Positions 1 through 7,812 of a DNA stretch of 32,693 nt are shown here, piece by piece (within the stretch, counting starts at the first letter, position 1; every line of letters begins with the position of its first letter). Location: contig CBDFHV010000071.1 of assembly GCA_965247705.1 (NCBI GenBank), forward strand, positions 1 through 32,693. Reading direction: 5' to 3'. The position numbers and the translations under genes are program-made. The stretch comes from CBDFHV01 sp965247705 (lineage in GTDB: Bacteria > Pseudomonadota > Alphaproteobacteria > Rhodospirillales > CAMCUA01). Under the pieces are notes generated by a model. It was not told the origin of the DNA. It saw only the letters and a program-made list of their open reading frames with translations, and did no database searches.

Positions 1-1357
1 AGCCGTGGCGACGCCCGACCAGATTGAACTGGTTGGTCTTGTGAACCAAGGAGGTCACCCGGGCCAGGTTGTCGGGGCCGACCCGGCGCGGCGACAGAAC
101 CATGCCCAGGCTTTCCAGATAGGCGCCATAGTCGGTCGTGGTGGCGGCCAGGGATTGCCGCTCGGATTCCGAGCGGTAGAAGGCGACGCGGGCCCGGTCT
201 CCCGCCTGCACGACCGGCGTCATGAAGAGGCCGCTGGCGATCAAGTCGCCAACCCGCGATTCCGGGTCTTCGGCCACTTCGGGAACCATGAGATCGGGCA
301 GGAAGGCGCGCGCTTCCGCCCGCTCATGGGGCGAGTCGTCGAGGAAGCAGACCGACTCCAACCCCAGGTTCAGGGCCTCGGCGATGTCGCGGATCGCCCC
401 GTGCTTGTGCCCCCAGCCGGCGCGAAAATGGACCATGTCCTGGCGCGAGAGGATCATCTCCGCCCGCCGGTCGAACGGGGCGGCGGCATCCTCCGGTTCG
501 TTCTTGCTGACCACGCAGACGGGAACGCCGGACTCGGAGAGGTCCTTGAGGAAGCGCTGCATCTGCAGGTAGGGACGACCCTCGCCGTGGGGATCCAGTT
601 CCAGGCCATCGACCCCGTCCTCGCCGACGATGCCGCCCCACAGGGTGTTGTCCAGGTCGGTGATCACGGCGCGTACCGCCGGTCGGTACAGCCGCGCGAT
701 GACCATCGCCGCCTGTTTCGCCAGGGCGGTGGCGGCGTCGGGATGACAGGGGCACTTCGCCGACGTCCAGTAACGCCCCGCCGTCCACGCGTCCACGCCC
801 CGCTGTCGCTGAAGCGACGCCGGGTCCAGGCGCACCGCGTCCGCCGGCAGGCTGGCGTCCAGTTCCGCCACCAGGTCCCGCCGCCAGCCGGCGAACGGGG
901 AATAGGGGTCCGCTTCCGCTTCCAGGGCCTCGGGCAGGATCGCCACCAGCTTGGCGCCGCGATCGAGAAGCGCCTTCGCCGCCATGGCGATGGTGGCGAT
1001 GGGAAGTCCGCGCCGCGCCGTGCCGCCGTCCGAGGCTCCCATGGAGGAGAGCCAGATCACCCAGGCGTCGCCTTCCCCCGCCCCATCGGCGGAGTCGTCC
1101 AGGACACTGGCGATCCAACTGTCGTAGTCGGTGGCCCGGATGGTGCCGTCGATGCCCTCCGCCGCCAGGCCCACGGCCAGTCCCGGCGCCAGGAATTCGA
1201 CGCTGCAATTTCCGCCGATGACCACTTGGAGCCGGCTGCGAAACAAGCCCTCCCGATCGGCCGGCGCCAACGCCGCCAGCCGCCGCTGAAGGCCAAGCGC
1301 CTGGGCATAACCGATGACATCACGGGTGGCCTCGAGCAGGTCTTGGACCGACTTCAT
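1..1357 (-). CDS. FkbH-like HAD-IIIC family protein (3' end outside window)
   Basis: The minus strand is open without a stop from an ATG at 1357 to the window edge, giving 452 residues, so the C-terminus is missing. A HAD motif I reads DLDNT with TLWGG following (Asp234, Asp236). VVSKNE near residue 283 is the motif II region, and SVCFLDDSPHER is the acidic motif III/IV region. Near the visible end, KTNQFNL is the conserved stretch of FkbH-type proteins. In characterised members the HAD domain loads a phosphoglycerate-derived or similar acyl unit onto a carrier. In sugar loci, FkbH relatives accompany glycan-modifying enzymes. The N-terminal ~220 residues would be the usual FkbH leader domain, and a GNAT-like C-terminal part may lie outside the window. 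Its ATG overlaps the stop of the upstream glycosyltransferase gene as ATGA, so the two are probably translationally coupled. The exact substrate cannot be told. Confidence 0.88.
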   Translation of the reverse strand, partial: MKSVQDLLEATRDVIGYAQALGLQRRLAALAPADREGLFRSRLQVVIGGNCSVEFLAPGLAVGLAAEGIDGTIRATDYDSWIASVLDDSADGAGEGDAWVIWLSSMGASDGGTARRGLPIATIAMAAKALLDRGAKLVAILPEALEAEADPYSPFAGWRRDLVAELDASLPADAVRLDPASLQRQRGVDAWTAGRYWTSAKCPCHPDAATALAKQAAMVIARLYRPAVRAVITDLDNTLWGGIVGEDGVDGLELDPHGEGRPYLQMQRFLKDLSESGVPVCVVSKNEPEDAAAPFDRRAEMILSRQDMVHFRAGWGHKHGAIRDIAEALNLGLESVCFLDDSPHERAEARAFLPDLMVPEVAEDPESRVGDLIASGLFMTPVVQAGDRARVAFYRSESERQSLAATTTDYGAYLESLGMVLSPRRVGPDNLARVTSLVHKTNQFNLVGRRHG

Positions 1358-2139
1358 GACGGCCCGCGCCGGGATGTGGGCTGCGAAACGTTGGGCGGGA
1401 ACAGCACCCGGGGTTCCACGGGGCGGCGAAAGGGATGGAACCCCAGGCGGCGAAAGCCACGCAGAAAGACGCGGGTGTAACTGACCACCCAGGGCCACAG
1501 GCGATAGCTCGATTCGCCGCCGAACATGCGATCCACCGAGATGATGGGCACTTCGCCCAGGGTCATGCCCCGCAACTGGGCATTGACGGCCATCTCGAAG
1601 GCGAAGTCCCACCCCTGGGGATGGGCGTCTTCGAGCAGGTCGTCGAAATCCCGAGGGCGGAACATCTTCGCTCCCGACGTGCAGTCGCTCAACGTGGCGC
1701 CGGCGAGCCGGCGGAACAGGCGATTGGCCAGCAACGACAGCCAGGTGCCGACCCGCGACCGGCCGAATCGGCCGCCACCGTGGCGGTATCGGGTCATTGC
1801 CACAAAGTCGCACCCATCGTCCATCAAGCTCAGCAGGTAGGGAATTGCGATGATGGGCACGATCTCGTCGGCGGTATAGATCAGCACGTAGTCCCCGCGG
1901 GCCGCGGCCACTCCCGCCCGAACGGCGCCGTAGGGCCCCGAGATGGTTTCGTTCAGCACGCCGACCAGGTTGGGATGGCGTTCCCCCAGGGCCGAAATGA
2001 CGGGAACGCTGGCGTCGCGGGGATCGTCGTAGACGACGACGATTTCATGCTTGGCGTCGACCAGGGCCTCGATGACATGGGCCACGACCTTGAGGGTCAA
2101 GGTCTCGTTGCGGACCGGAATGACGATGGAAAGCTTCAT
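1354..2139 (-). CDS. Family 2 glycosyltransferase
   Basis: The protein (261 residues from the ATG at 2139) opens with KLSIVIPVRNE, the classic GT-A start of GT2 enzymes. It continues with VVVYDDPRD, a GPYGAVRAGVAAARGDYVLIYTADE segment split around the nucleotide/metal region, and SDCTSGAKMFRPRDF, as in dolichyl-phosphate mannosyltransferase-like enzymes. The expected role is transfer of a sugar from a nucleotide donor, probably to a lipid carrier or growing surface glycan, on the cytoplasmic face. No obvious C-terminal TM segment is seen. The frame is open upstream to an ATG at 2232, which would add 31 residues with a Cys-rich stretch (CSRCGGPLWCG). I prefer 2139 because the GT2 fold starts there, though neither start has a strong ribosome-binding site. 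It lies upstream of, and overlaps by 4 bp, the FkbH-like gene. The divergent GNAT-like gene starts 147 bp away. Confidence 0.85.
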   Translation of the reverse strand: MKLSIVIPVRNETLTLKVVAHVIEALVDAKHEIVVVYDDPRDASVPVISALGERHPNLVGVLNETISGPYGAVRAGVAAARGDYVLIYTADEIVPIIAIPYLLSLMDDGCDFVAMTRYRHGGGRFGRSRVGTWLSLLANRLFRRLAGATLSDCTSGAKMFRPRDFDDLLEDAHPQGWDFAFEMAVNAQLRGMTLGEVPIISVDRMFGGESSYRLWPWVVSYTRVFLRGFRRLGFHPFRRPVEPRVLFPPNVSQPTSRRGPS

Positions 2140-2285
2140 GGCCGCGGACGAATCTTCGGGGGTCCCGCACCATAGGGGACCGCCGCACCTGGAACAACGC
2201 GACCCCGGGATGTCGCGTGCGGCTTGTCCCATCGGGGAGGGCTGTGGTAACCGCCGAGGGTCCGCAGCCTCGGCGAGCCCGCGCC

Positions 2286-3452
2286 ATGACCGTCCGACTG
2301 GAAGACCGGTTTCCGTTCAGCGCCTGGCCACGGATGCGGGATTTTCTCCGCCGAAACTACTGGCCGCACCTGGCGCTTCTCGATCCCCGAGTCTTCCGCT
2401 GGACGTTTCGGGTTAGGGACGAAGGCGATGGCGAAACCGCCCACGTGCTGACGGCCTGGGACGGCGACCGACTGGTCGGCATGCTGGGCTACATGCCGGT
2501 GACGCTGCTGTGGGGCGATCCGGATCGGGCGGTACCGGGGGCCGCGTGCGCCAACTGGGTGGTCGACGAAGCCTATCGGGGGAGCCTGGGCTGGACCCTG
2601 CTGCGGCGGCTGAGCGAGCTCTACTCCGTTGTCATCGGCATCGGCGGCAAGACCCAGACCCTGCAAATCGCCGAGCGGCTGGGCTGGATGGTGGACCAAC
2701 ACCTGCCCCGGCTGGTCGCCGTGCTGGATGGGGACCGGGCGGCCCGTGTGGCAGGCGCCCACGCCGATCGGGATGAACTGGAGCGGATGGCGGCTGGCGT
2801 CCGGCCGTGCGTCGACCCGGCGGTCCGTTTCTCCGAGCAGCCGCCTCCCGTGGAGCCCGACTGGGCCGCCTACCCCCCCTTGCACCATGCCGTCCTCAGG
2901 TCAGCCGAATATTTTCGCCACCGCTTCGTGGATCATCCCATCTTCGAGCACCGGTTCGCCGTCCTCGGTCCCGCCAATCGGCCGGCAGTGTGCGTGTGGC
3001 GCGAACAACTCGCCTACGGGGATTGCCAGGAAACCGTGGCCCGGCTGCTGGAGTTCTTCCATCCCTCTGACGCGGACGGACAGGAGGCGGGCCGCCGGCT
3101 GATGTGTGCCGTGCTGGCTCGGCTAAAGGCGGAAGGATGCGCCTATACCGACCTGCACATGAGCAGCGTCGCCTACCGGGATACCCTCGACGATTGTGGC
3201 TGGCATGCGGAGACTTTCGATCATCAACTTCTGCCTGGTCGGGTTTGTCCGGTCGAGCGGACGCATCGGGTTACCAACTTCATCGGCTGCGCTGGCGACG
3301 GCTTTGGAATGGTTCCCCTGGCCGACATGTACATGACCGGCGCCGACGGCGACGAAGACCGGGCGGCCATGGCCCCCGACCTGTTGGCCCCCGTACAGCC
3401 GGGGATCCCGATTCGCATCTCGGCTCGCCGCTTCCATGTCGGGCCGGACTGA
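2286..3452 (+). CDS. GNAT-like acyltransferase, surface-glycan locus
   Basis: This is a 388-residue protein starting with MTVRLEDRFPFSAWPRMRDFLRRNYWP. A central region reads LVGMLGYMPVTLLWGD, then NWVVDEAYRGSLGWTLLRRL, then GIGGKTQTLQIAERLGW. This resembles the beta4-alpha3 acetyl-CoA-binding part of GNAT folds, including the feature of a residue-dense R-G-x-G-like turn. The remainder (about residues 150-388) looks like a second domain of the same general type. Similar stand-alone proteins occur in polysaccharide and nonulosonate-type loci, so an N- or O-acyltransferase acting on a sugar is the working guess. It is transcribed divergently from the glycosyltransferase/FkbH pair. An in-frame upstream ATG at 2217 exists but lies inside the divergent gene's possible extension. 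The family assignment is by pattern only, and the substrate is unknown. Confidence 0.6.
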   Translation: MTVRLEDRFPFSAWPRMRDFLRRNYWPHLALLDPRVFRWTFRVRDEGDGETAHVLTAWDGDRLVGMLGYMPVTLLWGDPDRAVPGAACANWVVDEAYRGSLGWTLLRRLSELYSVVIGIGGKTQTLQIAERLGWMVDQHLPRLVAVLDGDRAARVAGAHADRDELERMAAGVRPCVDPAVRFSEQPPPVEPDWAAYPPLHHAVLRSAEYFRHRFVDHPIFEHRFAVLGPANRPAVCVWREQLAYGDCQETVARLLEFFHPSDADGQEAGRRLMCAVLARLKAEGCAYTDLHMSSVAYRDTLDDCGWHAETFDHQLLPGRVCPVERTHRVTNFIGCAGDGFGMVPLADMYMTGADGDEDRAAMAPDLLAPVQPGIPIRISARRFHVGPD

Positions 3453-3486
3453 AAAATTCGACCGGCGGGAACGCCGAACAAAGTGA

Positions 3487-3784
3487 ACCACAGAGGCGCA
3501 GAGGCGCAGAGACACAGAGGAAGAGATTTATGCGAAGCGCATGTGATCATCTTGGTGGCTGCTCATAGAGCGAAAAAGATTAACCACTGAGAACACAGAG
3601 AGCACAGAGAGCACAGAGATGGACATAGAGAAAGAGAGATTGCGCTTTGCGCATTTATTTTTTCTCTGTGAATCCTCGATGCTCTCTGTGTTCTCTGTGG
3701 TTATCTCCCCTTTTGTTCAGGAAAGACAGTAACAAGGGCGAGACGCAGCGATTATCTTCTCTGTGTCTCGGTGCCTCTGTGGTT
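3487..3784. repeat. Nested CACAGAG inverted repeats in a ~400-bp gene-free stretch
   Basis: The stretch 3453-3851 has no convincing gene. It holds two nested inverted repeats built from CACAGAG heptads. The outer arms are 3487-3526 (ACCACAGAGGCGCAGAGG...) and 3757-3784 (its reverse complement form, ending CCTCTGTGGTT). The inner arms are 3581-3620 (AACCACTGAGAACACAGAG..., three heptads) and 3657-3703 (TCTCTGTGTTCTCTGTGGTT). The outer pair uses CACAGAGGC spacing and the inner pair ACACAGAGAGC spacing, so each pair is complementary within itself. A transcript could fold into one long stem with an inner stem. It lies between two convergent genes (GNAT-like and NUDIX). Short open frames here encode low-complexity NHREHREHRG-type peptides and are not genes. 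Confidence 0.85.
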
Positions 3785-3851
3785 CGTTTCCTTTGAAGCG
3801 CACCCACGAGGAAGCTGTCGGGGATGGGGCTGCGCGGCACATGCGATACGG

Positions 3852-4412
3852 TTATTCGGGCATCGGCAGCCGCAGGCGCCCCTGGGCCAGGGCGAGGCCG
3901 ATCAGGGCGTAGTGCTGGGCGTGCTCAAGTTCGCCGCGGGCCATGATGGTCACCAGATCGGCCGGGGTCACGGTCAGGCTTTCGACGCCGGCTTCGCGGG
4001 GCGGCGGCGGGTCCGCGAGCTCGGTTTCGGACGCGTAGTAGCACCACATGCGGGTGCCGACGCGGCCCACGTCGGGCGTCAGCCGGCCCAGCAGGTCCAC
4101 GGAGGCGGCCCGGTAGCCCGTCTCTTCGGCCAGTTCCCGGGCGGCGGCCGCGGCCGGCTCCTCGCCCGCGTCCACATGGCCGCCGGGCAGTTCGATGACC
4201 ATGCGCTCCACCGCCGGGCGGAACTGGCGCACCATGTGGATGGACCCGCCCGGCGCGATGGCCAGGATTGCCACGTAGTCGGGGGTCTCCAGGTTATAAT
4301 AGGGCCAGGGAGAATCCCACCCCTCGACGGTCTTGGCCACCACCGAGAACCACGGCGTTTCCATGACCGTCTCGCGGGTGAGGATCCGGGGCGTCGACAG
4401 GGGCTTGTTCAT
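3852..4412 (-). CDS. NUDIX hydrolase (ADP-ribose pyrophosphatase-like)
   Basis: The 186-residue product carries a complete Nudix box at residues 78-100: Gly78, x5, Glu84, x7, Arg92-Glu93, then Glu96-Glu97 and Gly99. This is the metal-binding loop-helix-loop that hydrolyses nucleoside diphosphates linked to another moiety. The preceding strand VRQFRPAVERMVIELPGG is typical of the ADP-ribose / nucleotide-sugar pyrophosphatase branch. Its ATG overlaps the stop of the upstream methyltransferase gene as ATGA, and it is the last gene of the leftward operon. In this setting it may clear or recycle a nucleotide-sugar intermediate, which is inference. Downstream are the CACAGAG repeats. Confidence 0.9.
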   Translation of the reverse strand: MNKPLSTPRILTRETVMETPWFSVVAKTVEGWDSPWPYYNLETPDYVAILAIAPGGSIHMVRQFRPAVERMVIELPGGHVDAGEEPAAAAARELAEETGYRAASVDLLGRLTPDVGRVGTRMWCYYASETELADPPPPREAGVESLTVTPADLVTIMARGELEHAQHYALIGLALAQGRLRLPMPE

Positions 4413-5614
4413 GGCACCTTCAGGACCCTGGGTTCGGGCAGGGGCACGATCATGGTGCCGGCAAAGCCGCGCGCCCGCAGCTTCGGCGCCAAGGCGTCGG
4501 CCAGGTGCCAGGACAGGAACAGCAGAACGTCCGGCGGATCGGTATAGAGGCGGGATTCCTCGACCACTGGGATCGCGGTTCCCGGCATCCGCTTGCCGAT
4601 CTTCAGGGACCCGGGCACTTCGAGAACCGCTTCGATCAGCCCCCGGTCGAGGCCGGCGTAGTGGATCAGGGCCGCCCCCCGGGGCGCCGCCCCCAGGGCC
4701 GCCACCCGTCGCCCCGCCGCCACGTGCTCCAGCAGGAGGGCCCCCAGTTTCAACCGCATGGCCAAGGCGCGGCGAAAAAAGTCGGCCAGATTGTCCGTCA
4801 AGGGTCCCCGGGCGTCCTCCGCTGCCAGCAGGTCGGCGACCGATTCCTCCACCGCCCGCGTGCCCGGCCGGGCCGCGAATACCCGCAGGGAGCCGCCGTG
4901 GGACGGCACGACCGCGGCGCGGAAAACCTCCAGCCCCTGTTCCGCCAAGTGGTGCCGCAGGCCCTTCAGGCCGTAGTAGCGGCTGTGCTCGTGATGGATG
5001 GAATCGATGCCCGTGGTCTCGATCAGGGACCACAGGTACTGGACCTCGGCGGCCAGAATGCCGTCGTCGGCCATCAGGTCGCGGCAGCCCCCGGCCACTT
5101 CGGCGAAGTCGGGCACGTGGGCCAGCAGGTTGGTGGCGGTGACCGCCCGCACCGACCCCAGCGTCGTTCGCAGGCTGGCCGCGACAGCCCGGTCCAGGAA
5201 GGCCCGGGTTACGGAGAATCCCGCCGCTTCCGCGATGTCCGCGGTGTCGGTGGGCTCGACCCCATGGACTCGGGCGCCCGCCCCCGCCAGGGCCTTCAGC
5301 AGGCTGCCGTCGTTGCAGCCCACATCCACCGCCAGATCGCCACCGCCAAGGTCCGCGAGGCGCCCGCAATCCGCCGCCAAGTCCGAAAAATCTGCCAGGT
5401 TCGAAGGGGTGGCGCCGCTGGTGTAGGGGTAGTCGGGCGGGAACAGCAGGCGCGGGTCGGGGACCTGGCCGAGGGATACGATGTCGCTCGACCGGTCGTG
5501 GCGCACGGAAAGGGGATAGCGGGGCTCCGGCGCCATGGGGGCGTCGGCGTCCCGGAAGTCGTTGACCAGGGGATAGAAGCCGAGAAAGACGTCCGAGGCC
5601 GGGGGATTGCTCAC
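4409..5614 (-). CDS. C-methyltransferase-like SAM enzyme lacking the zinc-site cysteines
   Basis: The start is GTG at 5614, overlapping the aminotransferase stop as GTGA, and gives 401 residues. SAM motif I reads VDVGCNDGSLL (residues 97-107). It continues with LLAHVPDF, IHHEHSRYYGLKGL and PSHGGSLRVFA, the signature run of sugar C-methyltransferases (Methyltransf_13/14 architecture, as in TylC3/NovU-type enzymes). A C-terminal Rossmann-like part follows (VAALGAAPRGAALIHYAGL). The N-terminal part still shows the family pattern FLGFYPLVNDF ... PRYPL ... LFPPDYPYTSG, but the paired cysteines that bind zinc in this family are absent: the first ~60 residues contain none. It may be a diverged enzyme using a different sugar, or an amide/other methyltransferase. 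It sits between the sugar aminotransferase and NUDIX genes in a tightly overlapped operon. Confidence 0.82.
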   Translation of the reverse strand: MSNPPASDVFLGFYPLVNDFRDADAPMAPEPRYPLSVRHDRSSDIVSLGQVPDPRLLFPPDYPYTSGATPSNLADFSDLAADCGRLADLGGGDLAVDVGCNDGSLLKALAGAGARVHGVEPTDTADIAEAAGFSVTRAFLDRAVAASLRTTLGSVRAVTATNLLAHVPDFAEVAGGCRDLMADDGILAAEVQYLWSLIETTGIDSIHHEHSRYYGLKGLRHHLAEQGLEVFRAAVVPSHGGSLRVFAARPGTRAVEESVADLLAAEDARGPLTDNLADFFRRALAMRLKLGALLLEHVAAGRRVAALGAAPRGAALIHYAGLDRGLIEAVLEVPGSLKIGKRMPGTAIPVVEESRLYTDPPDVLLFLSWHLADALAPKLRARGFAGTMIVPLPEPRVLKVP

Positions 5615-6735
5615 GAGGCCAAAAAGTCGCGGATGTGGCCGCAGACGGTGGCCACGTCGTTCTCCGTCACCGAGAAGGCCGACGGCAGCCAGATGGCCTG
5701 GGCGGACAGCCGGGTGCTGTTGGGAAAATCCCCGTCGTCCCGGCGGTAGCAGGGCTGATGGTGGATGGGGTGCCAGTAAGGGCGGAAATCCACCGCTCGG
5801 GCCTTCAGGGTGGCGGCGAGCCCGTCCCGGTCCTCCACCAGCGCGTCCACCCACAGGGGCAGTTCGCCCTGGTCCATGCGGCAGGGCAGCAGGGTGATGC
5901 CGTTGAGGCCCTTCAATCCCCGCTCGTAGGCCCGGTACATGCGCCTGACGTGGTCCATGCGGTCCTCGATGTCCTCGAGCTGACCAAGGCCCAGGGCGGC
6001 CTGCATGTTGGTGAGCTTGAAGTTGAAACCGACAACCGGGTGCATGTCGTCGCCGCCGGTGCCGCGCAGGGGCCGGCCCTGGTCCTTCAACTGGCGCAAT
6101 ACGGTGTGCAGCCCGTCGTCGTCGGTCAGCACCATGCCCCCCTGCCCCGTGGTGATCAGCTTCATGGGCGAAAACGACAGACACCCCATGGCCCCGATGG
6201 TCCCCAGGGCCCGCCCGTTGGCCCGGGACAGGAACGCCTCCGCCGCGTCTTCCACCACCGCGATGCCGTGGCTGGCGGCAATGGCCGATATCGCCGCCAG
6301 ATCCGCCCCACGCCCGCTGACGTGCACCGGCACCACGGCCTTGGTGCGCGGCGTGATGGCCGCCTCGAAGGCCGCCGGGTCCATGGTCAGATCATGGGGC
6401 GACACATCCGCCAGCACCGCCGTCGCCCCGGCCATGGTGACGGCGTTGGCGGTGGCGATGAAGGTAAGGTCCGGCACCACCACCTCGTCCCCGGCCTTGA
6501 TGCCCAGCGCCACCAGGGCGAGATAGATCGCCGAGGTGCAGTTGGTCACCCCGACCGCATGCCGGCAGCCCAGCATCTCCGCCACCTGGTCCTCGAACCG
6601 GGTGGTCAGATGGCCGTCGTTGACGTAGTTGCTGGCCAGGACCTCGCGAACCAGTTCCATTTCCGCCGAACCGATGCGCGGCTCCCACCAGGGAATCTTA
6701 TCTGCCAAGGGGAATCCCCCGCCCGAAAACTCCAA
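5611..6735 (-). CDS. DegT/DnrJ/EryC1/StrS family sugar aminotransferase
   Basis: This is a 374-residue PLP enzyme. Lys192 in SFSPMKLITTGQGG is the Schiff-base lysine, VVEDAAEA (residues 161-167) supplies the pyridine-nitrogen carboxylate, and the N-terminal NYVNDGHLTTRFED region is typical of the family. These enzymes transaminate a keto group on a nucleotide-linked sugar using glutamate or glutamine, in the cytoplasm. The annotated start is TTG at 6735. A second TTG at 6708 (product starting LADKIPWWEPRIG) has a GGGGG stretch ahead of it and would give a length closer to the conserved core, so the true start is uncertain. Its stop overlaps the GTG of the methyltransferase gene. The transporter gene ends 49 bp upstream, so all four genes probably form one leftward operon. 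Confidence 0.9.
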   Translation of the reverse strand: MEFSGGGFPLADKIPWWEPRIGSAEMELVREVLASNYVNDGHLTTRFEDQVAEMLGCRHAVGVTNCTSAIYLALVALGIKAGDEVVVPDLTFIATANAVTMAGATAVLADVSPHDLTMDPAAFEAAITPRTKAVVPVHVSGRGADLAAISAIAASHGIAVVEDAAEAFLSRANGRALGTIGAMGCLSFSPMKLITTGQGGMVLTDDDGLHTVLRQLKDQGRPLRGTGGDDMHPVVGFNFKLTNMQAALGLGQLEDIEDRMDHVRRMYRAYERGLKGLNGITLLPCRMDQGELPLWVDALVEDRDGLAATLKARAVDFRPYWHPIHHQPCYRRDDGDFPNSTRLSAQAIWLPSAFSVTENDVATVCGHIRDFLAS

Positions 6736-6784
6736 TGCCTTGTAGGGGAGGGGTTGGGATTCTGTAAAGGGGAAGAGGCTGACC

Positions 6785-7642
6785 CTACCCGCTCACCAAC
6801 AACACCATCCCCGCCAGGATCACCCCCGCCCAGCCCAGGCGCGGCCCGAGCCGCCCCTCGCCCAGCAGCAGGGTTCCCATCAGCACGGTCAGCAACACAC
6901 TCACCTCCCGCGCCGGCGCCACGTAGACCACGGGGGTGAAGGTCAGGGCGTAGAGGACCAGGATGTAGGCCAGGGGGCTGAACAGGGCGACCCAGAAGAC
7001 GGCGCCCCGGTGGTCGCGCCAGTAGCCGGCGACCGCCGCCCGGCGGCGCCAGGCGTAGGGCGTCATCATTAGGCCGCGGCCGAGGATCGAGGCGTAGTCG
7101 AGGATCAGCGGCGGCACCTTCAGCGTCGTTACCGCGTAGGCGTCCCACACCGTGTAGCTGCCGATGAACGCCCCCACGGCCAGCCCGTAGGCCAGCGAGG
7201 CCGAGACCTGCCGGGCGCCGCGGCGCAGGCCGCCGCCGAGGAACAGCACCCCGGCGACGATCGTCAGCCCGCCGGCGGCGGTCTGCGCCGACAGGTGCTC
7301 CCCCAGGACCGCCACCGCGAAGGCGGTGGACAGCAGCGGCCCGGTGGCCCGCGCGGTGGGGTAGACCACCGACAGGTCGCCCACGCGGTAGCCTTGCTGT
7401 AGCAGCAGGAAATAGCCGAGATGGAGCACCGCGGTGCCGACCATGAACAGCACCTGCATCGGCCCGAACTCCGGACTCTCGACGACCAGGACGAGCACGG
7501 CCAGGGGCAGGTAAAGGACGCAGGACAGGGCCGAGAACAGCCACACCAGCTCCGGCCCGCCGTTGATCCGCTTGACGAAGTAGTTCCACGTCGCGTGGCA
7601 AAAGGCGGCGGTAAGAACCAAAGCGAGGCCGAGAAGCGACAT
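6785..7642 (-). CDS. EamA-type (DMT superfamily) transporter
   Basis: This 285-residue, very hydrophobic protein has about ten predicted membrane segments arranged as two homologous halves of five. The first begins LGLALVLTAAFCHATWNYFVKR, and the Pro-containing VVYPTARATGPLLSTAFA lies at the end of half one. The matching half-two signature is VVYVAPAREVSVLLTVLMG, and the protein ends with LGWAGVILAGMVLLVSG. EamA proteins export or import small metabolites, and some act as lipid-linked sugar (ArnE/F-like) flippases. A good Shine-Dalgarno (GAGGA) lies 7 nt ahead of the ATG. It is first in the leftward sugar operon. The IS1182-like element and its palindromes begin only ~70 bp upstream, so any distal promoter may have been separated from it by the insertion. 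Confidence 0.85.
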   Translation of the reverse strand: MSLLGLALVLTAAFCHATWNYFVKRINGGPELVWLFSALSCVLYLPLAVLVLVVESPEFGPMQVLFMVGTAVLHLGYFLLLQQGYRVGDLSVVYPTARATGPLLSTAFAVAVLGEHLSAQTAAGGLTIVAGVLFLGGGLRRGARQVSASLAYGLAVGAFIGSYTVWDAYAVTTLKVPPLILDYASILGRGLMMTPYAWRRRAAVAGYWRDHRGAVFWVALFSPLAYILVLYALTFTPVVYVAPAREVSVLLTVLMGTLLLGEGRLGPRLGWAGVILAGMVLLVSG

Positions 7643-7708
7643 GGTGAGTCCTCAAGGGCGCCAGGTTTGCGGGCGGCACGAATTCCTGGTTCCACATTGC
7701 CACCACTA

Positions 7709-7727
7709 TACCGTCACCCCCGCGCAG
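7709..7727 (+). repeat. Left half of REP-like palindrome A (interrupted by IS)
   Basis: TACCGTCACCCCCGC followed by the loop GCAG (7724-7727). The matching right half, GCAG then GCGGGGGTCCAT, is at 9380-9395, after the inserted DNA. Joining them with one GCAG gives the palindrome GTC-ACCCCCGC-GCAG-GCGGGGGT-CCA. GCAG is therefore the 4-bp target duplication. Confidence 0.85.
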
Positions 7728-7812
7728 GAGCCTGTGAAGAAATCGTCACCCCGGCTAAGGCCGGGGTCCAGGGAAGCCAGCAACGAGTTGAAGAGTATGG
7801 GTTCCTGCCTTC
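7728..7812. repeat. Extra IS left-end plus carried REP-like repeats
   Basis: This 85-bp segment begins with GAGCCTGTGAAG, the same terminal sequence as the IS1182-like element, and ends where the true IS copy starts. Inside are two further REP-like palindromes. 7745-7770 is complete (GTC-ACCCCGGC-TAAG-GCCGGGGT-CCA). 7798-7812 is half of another (GTTCCTGC followed by loop CTTC), cut by the IS at the same loop position as the others. The outer flanks carry the GCAG duplication while the inner junction does not. The segment therefore appears to have been mobilised together with the IS as an extended unit (7728-9379). Confidence 0.7.

Noticed and set aside
5..1480. Long plus-strand open frame opposite the FkbH-like gene
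   Set aside because: The minus strand encodes clear HAD/FkbH motifs over the same span; the plus frame is low-complexity Gly/Arg/His-rich sequence typical of GC-rich antisense frames.
2139..2232. N-terminal extension of the glycosyltransferase with a Cys-rich stretch
   Set aside because: The GT2 fold begins at 2139 and no ribosome-binding site supports 2232; kept only as an alternative start.
3487..3784. CRISPR array
   Set aside because: Repeats are short heptads in inverted nested arms with no regular spacers; no cas genes are in the window.
3655..3840. Short frames with NHREHREHRG-type peptides
   Set aside because: They arise from the CACAGAG repeats and have no protein-like composition.
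4333..5369. Long plus- and minus-strand frames overlapping the NUDIX and methyltransferase genes
   Set aside because: They are Pro/Arg/Gly-rich shadows in other frames; the real genes have family motifs and coupled starts.
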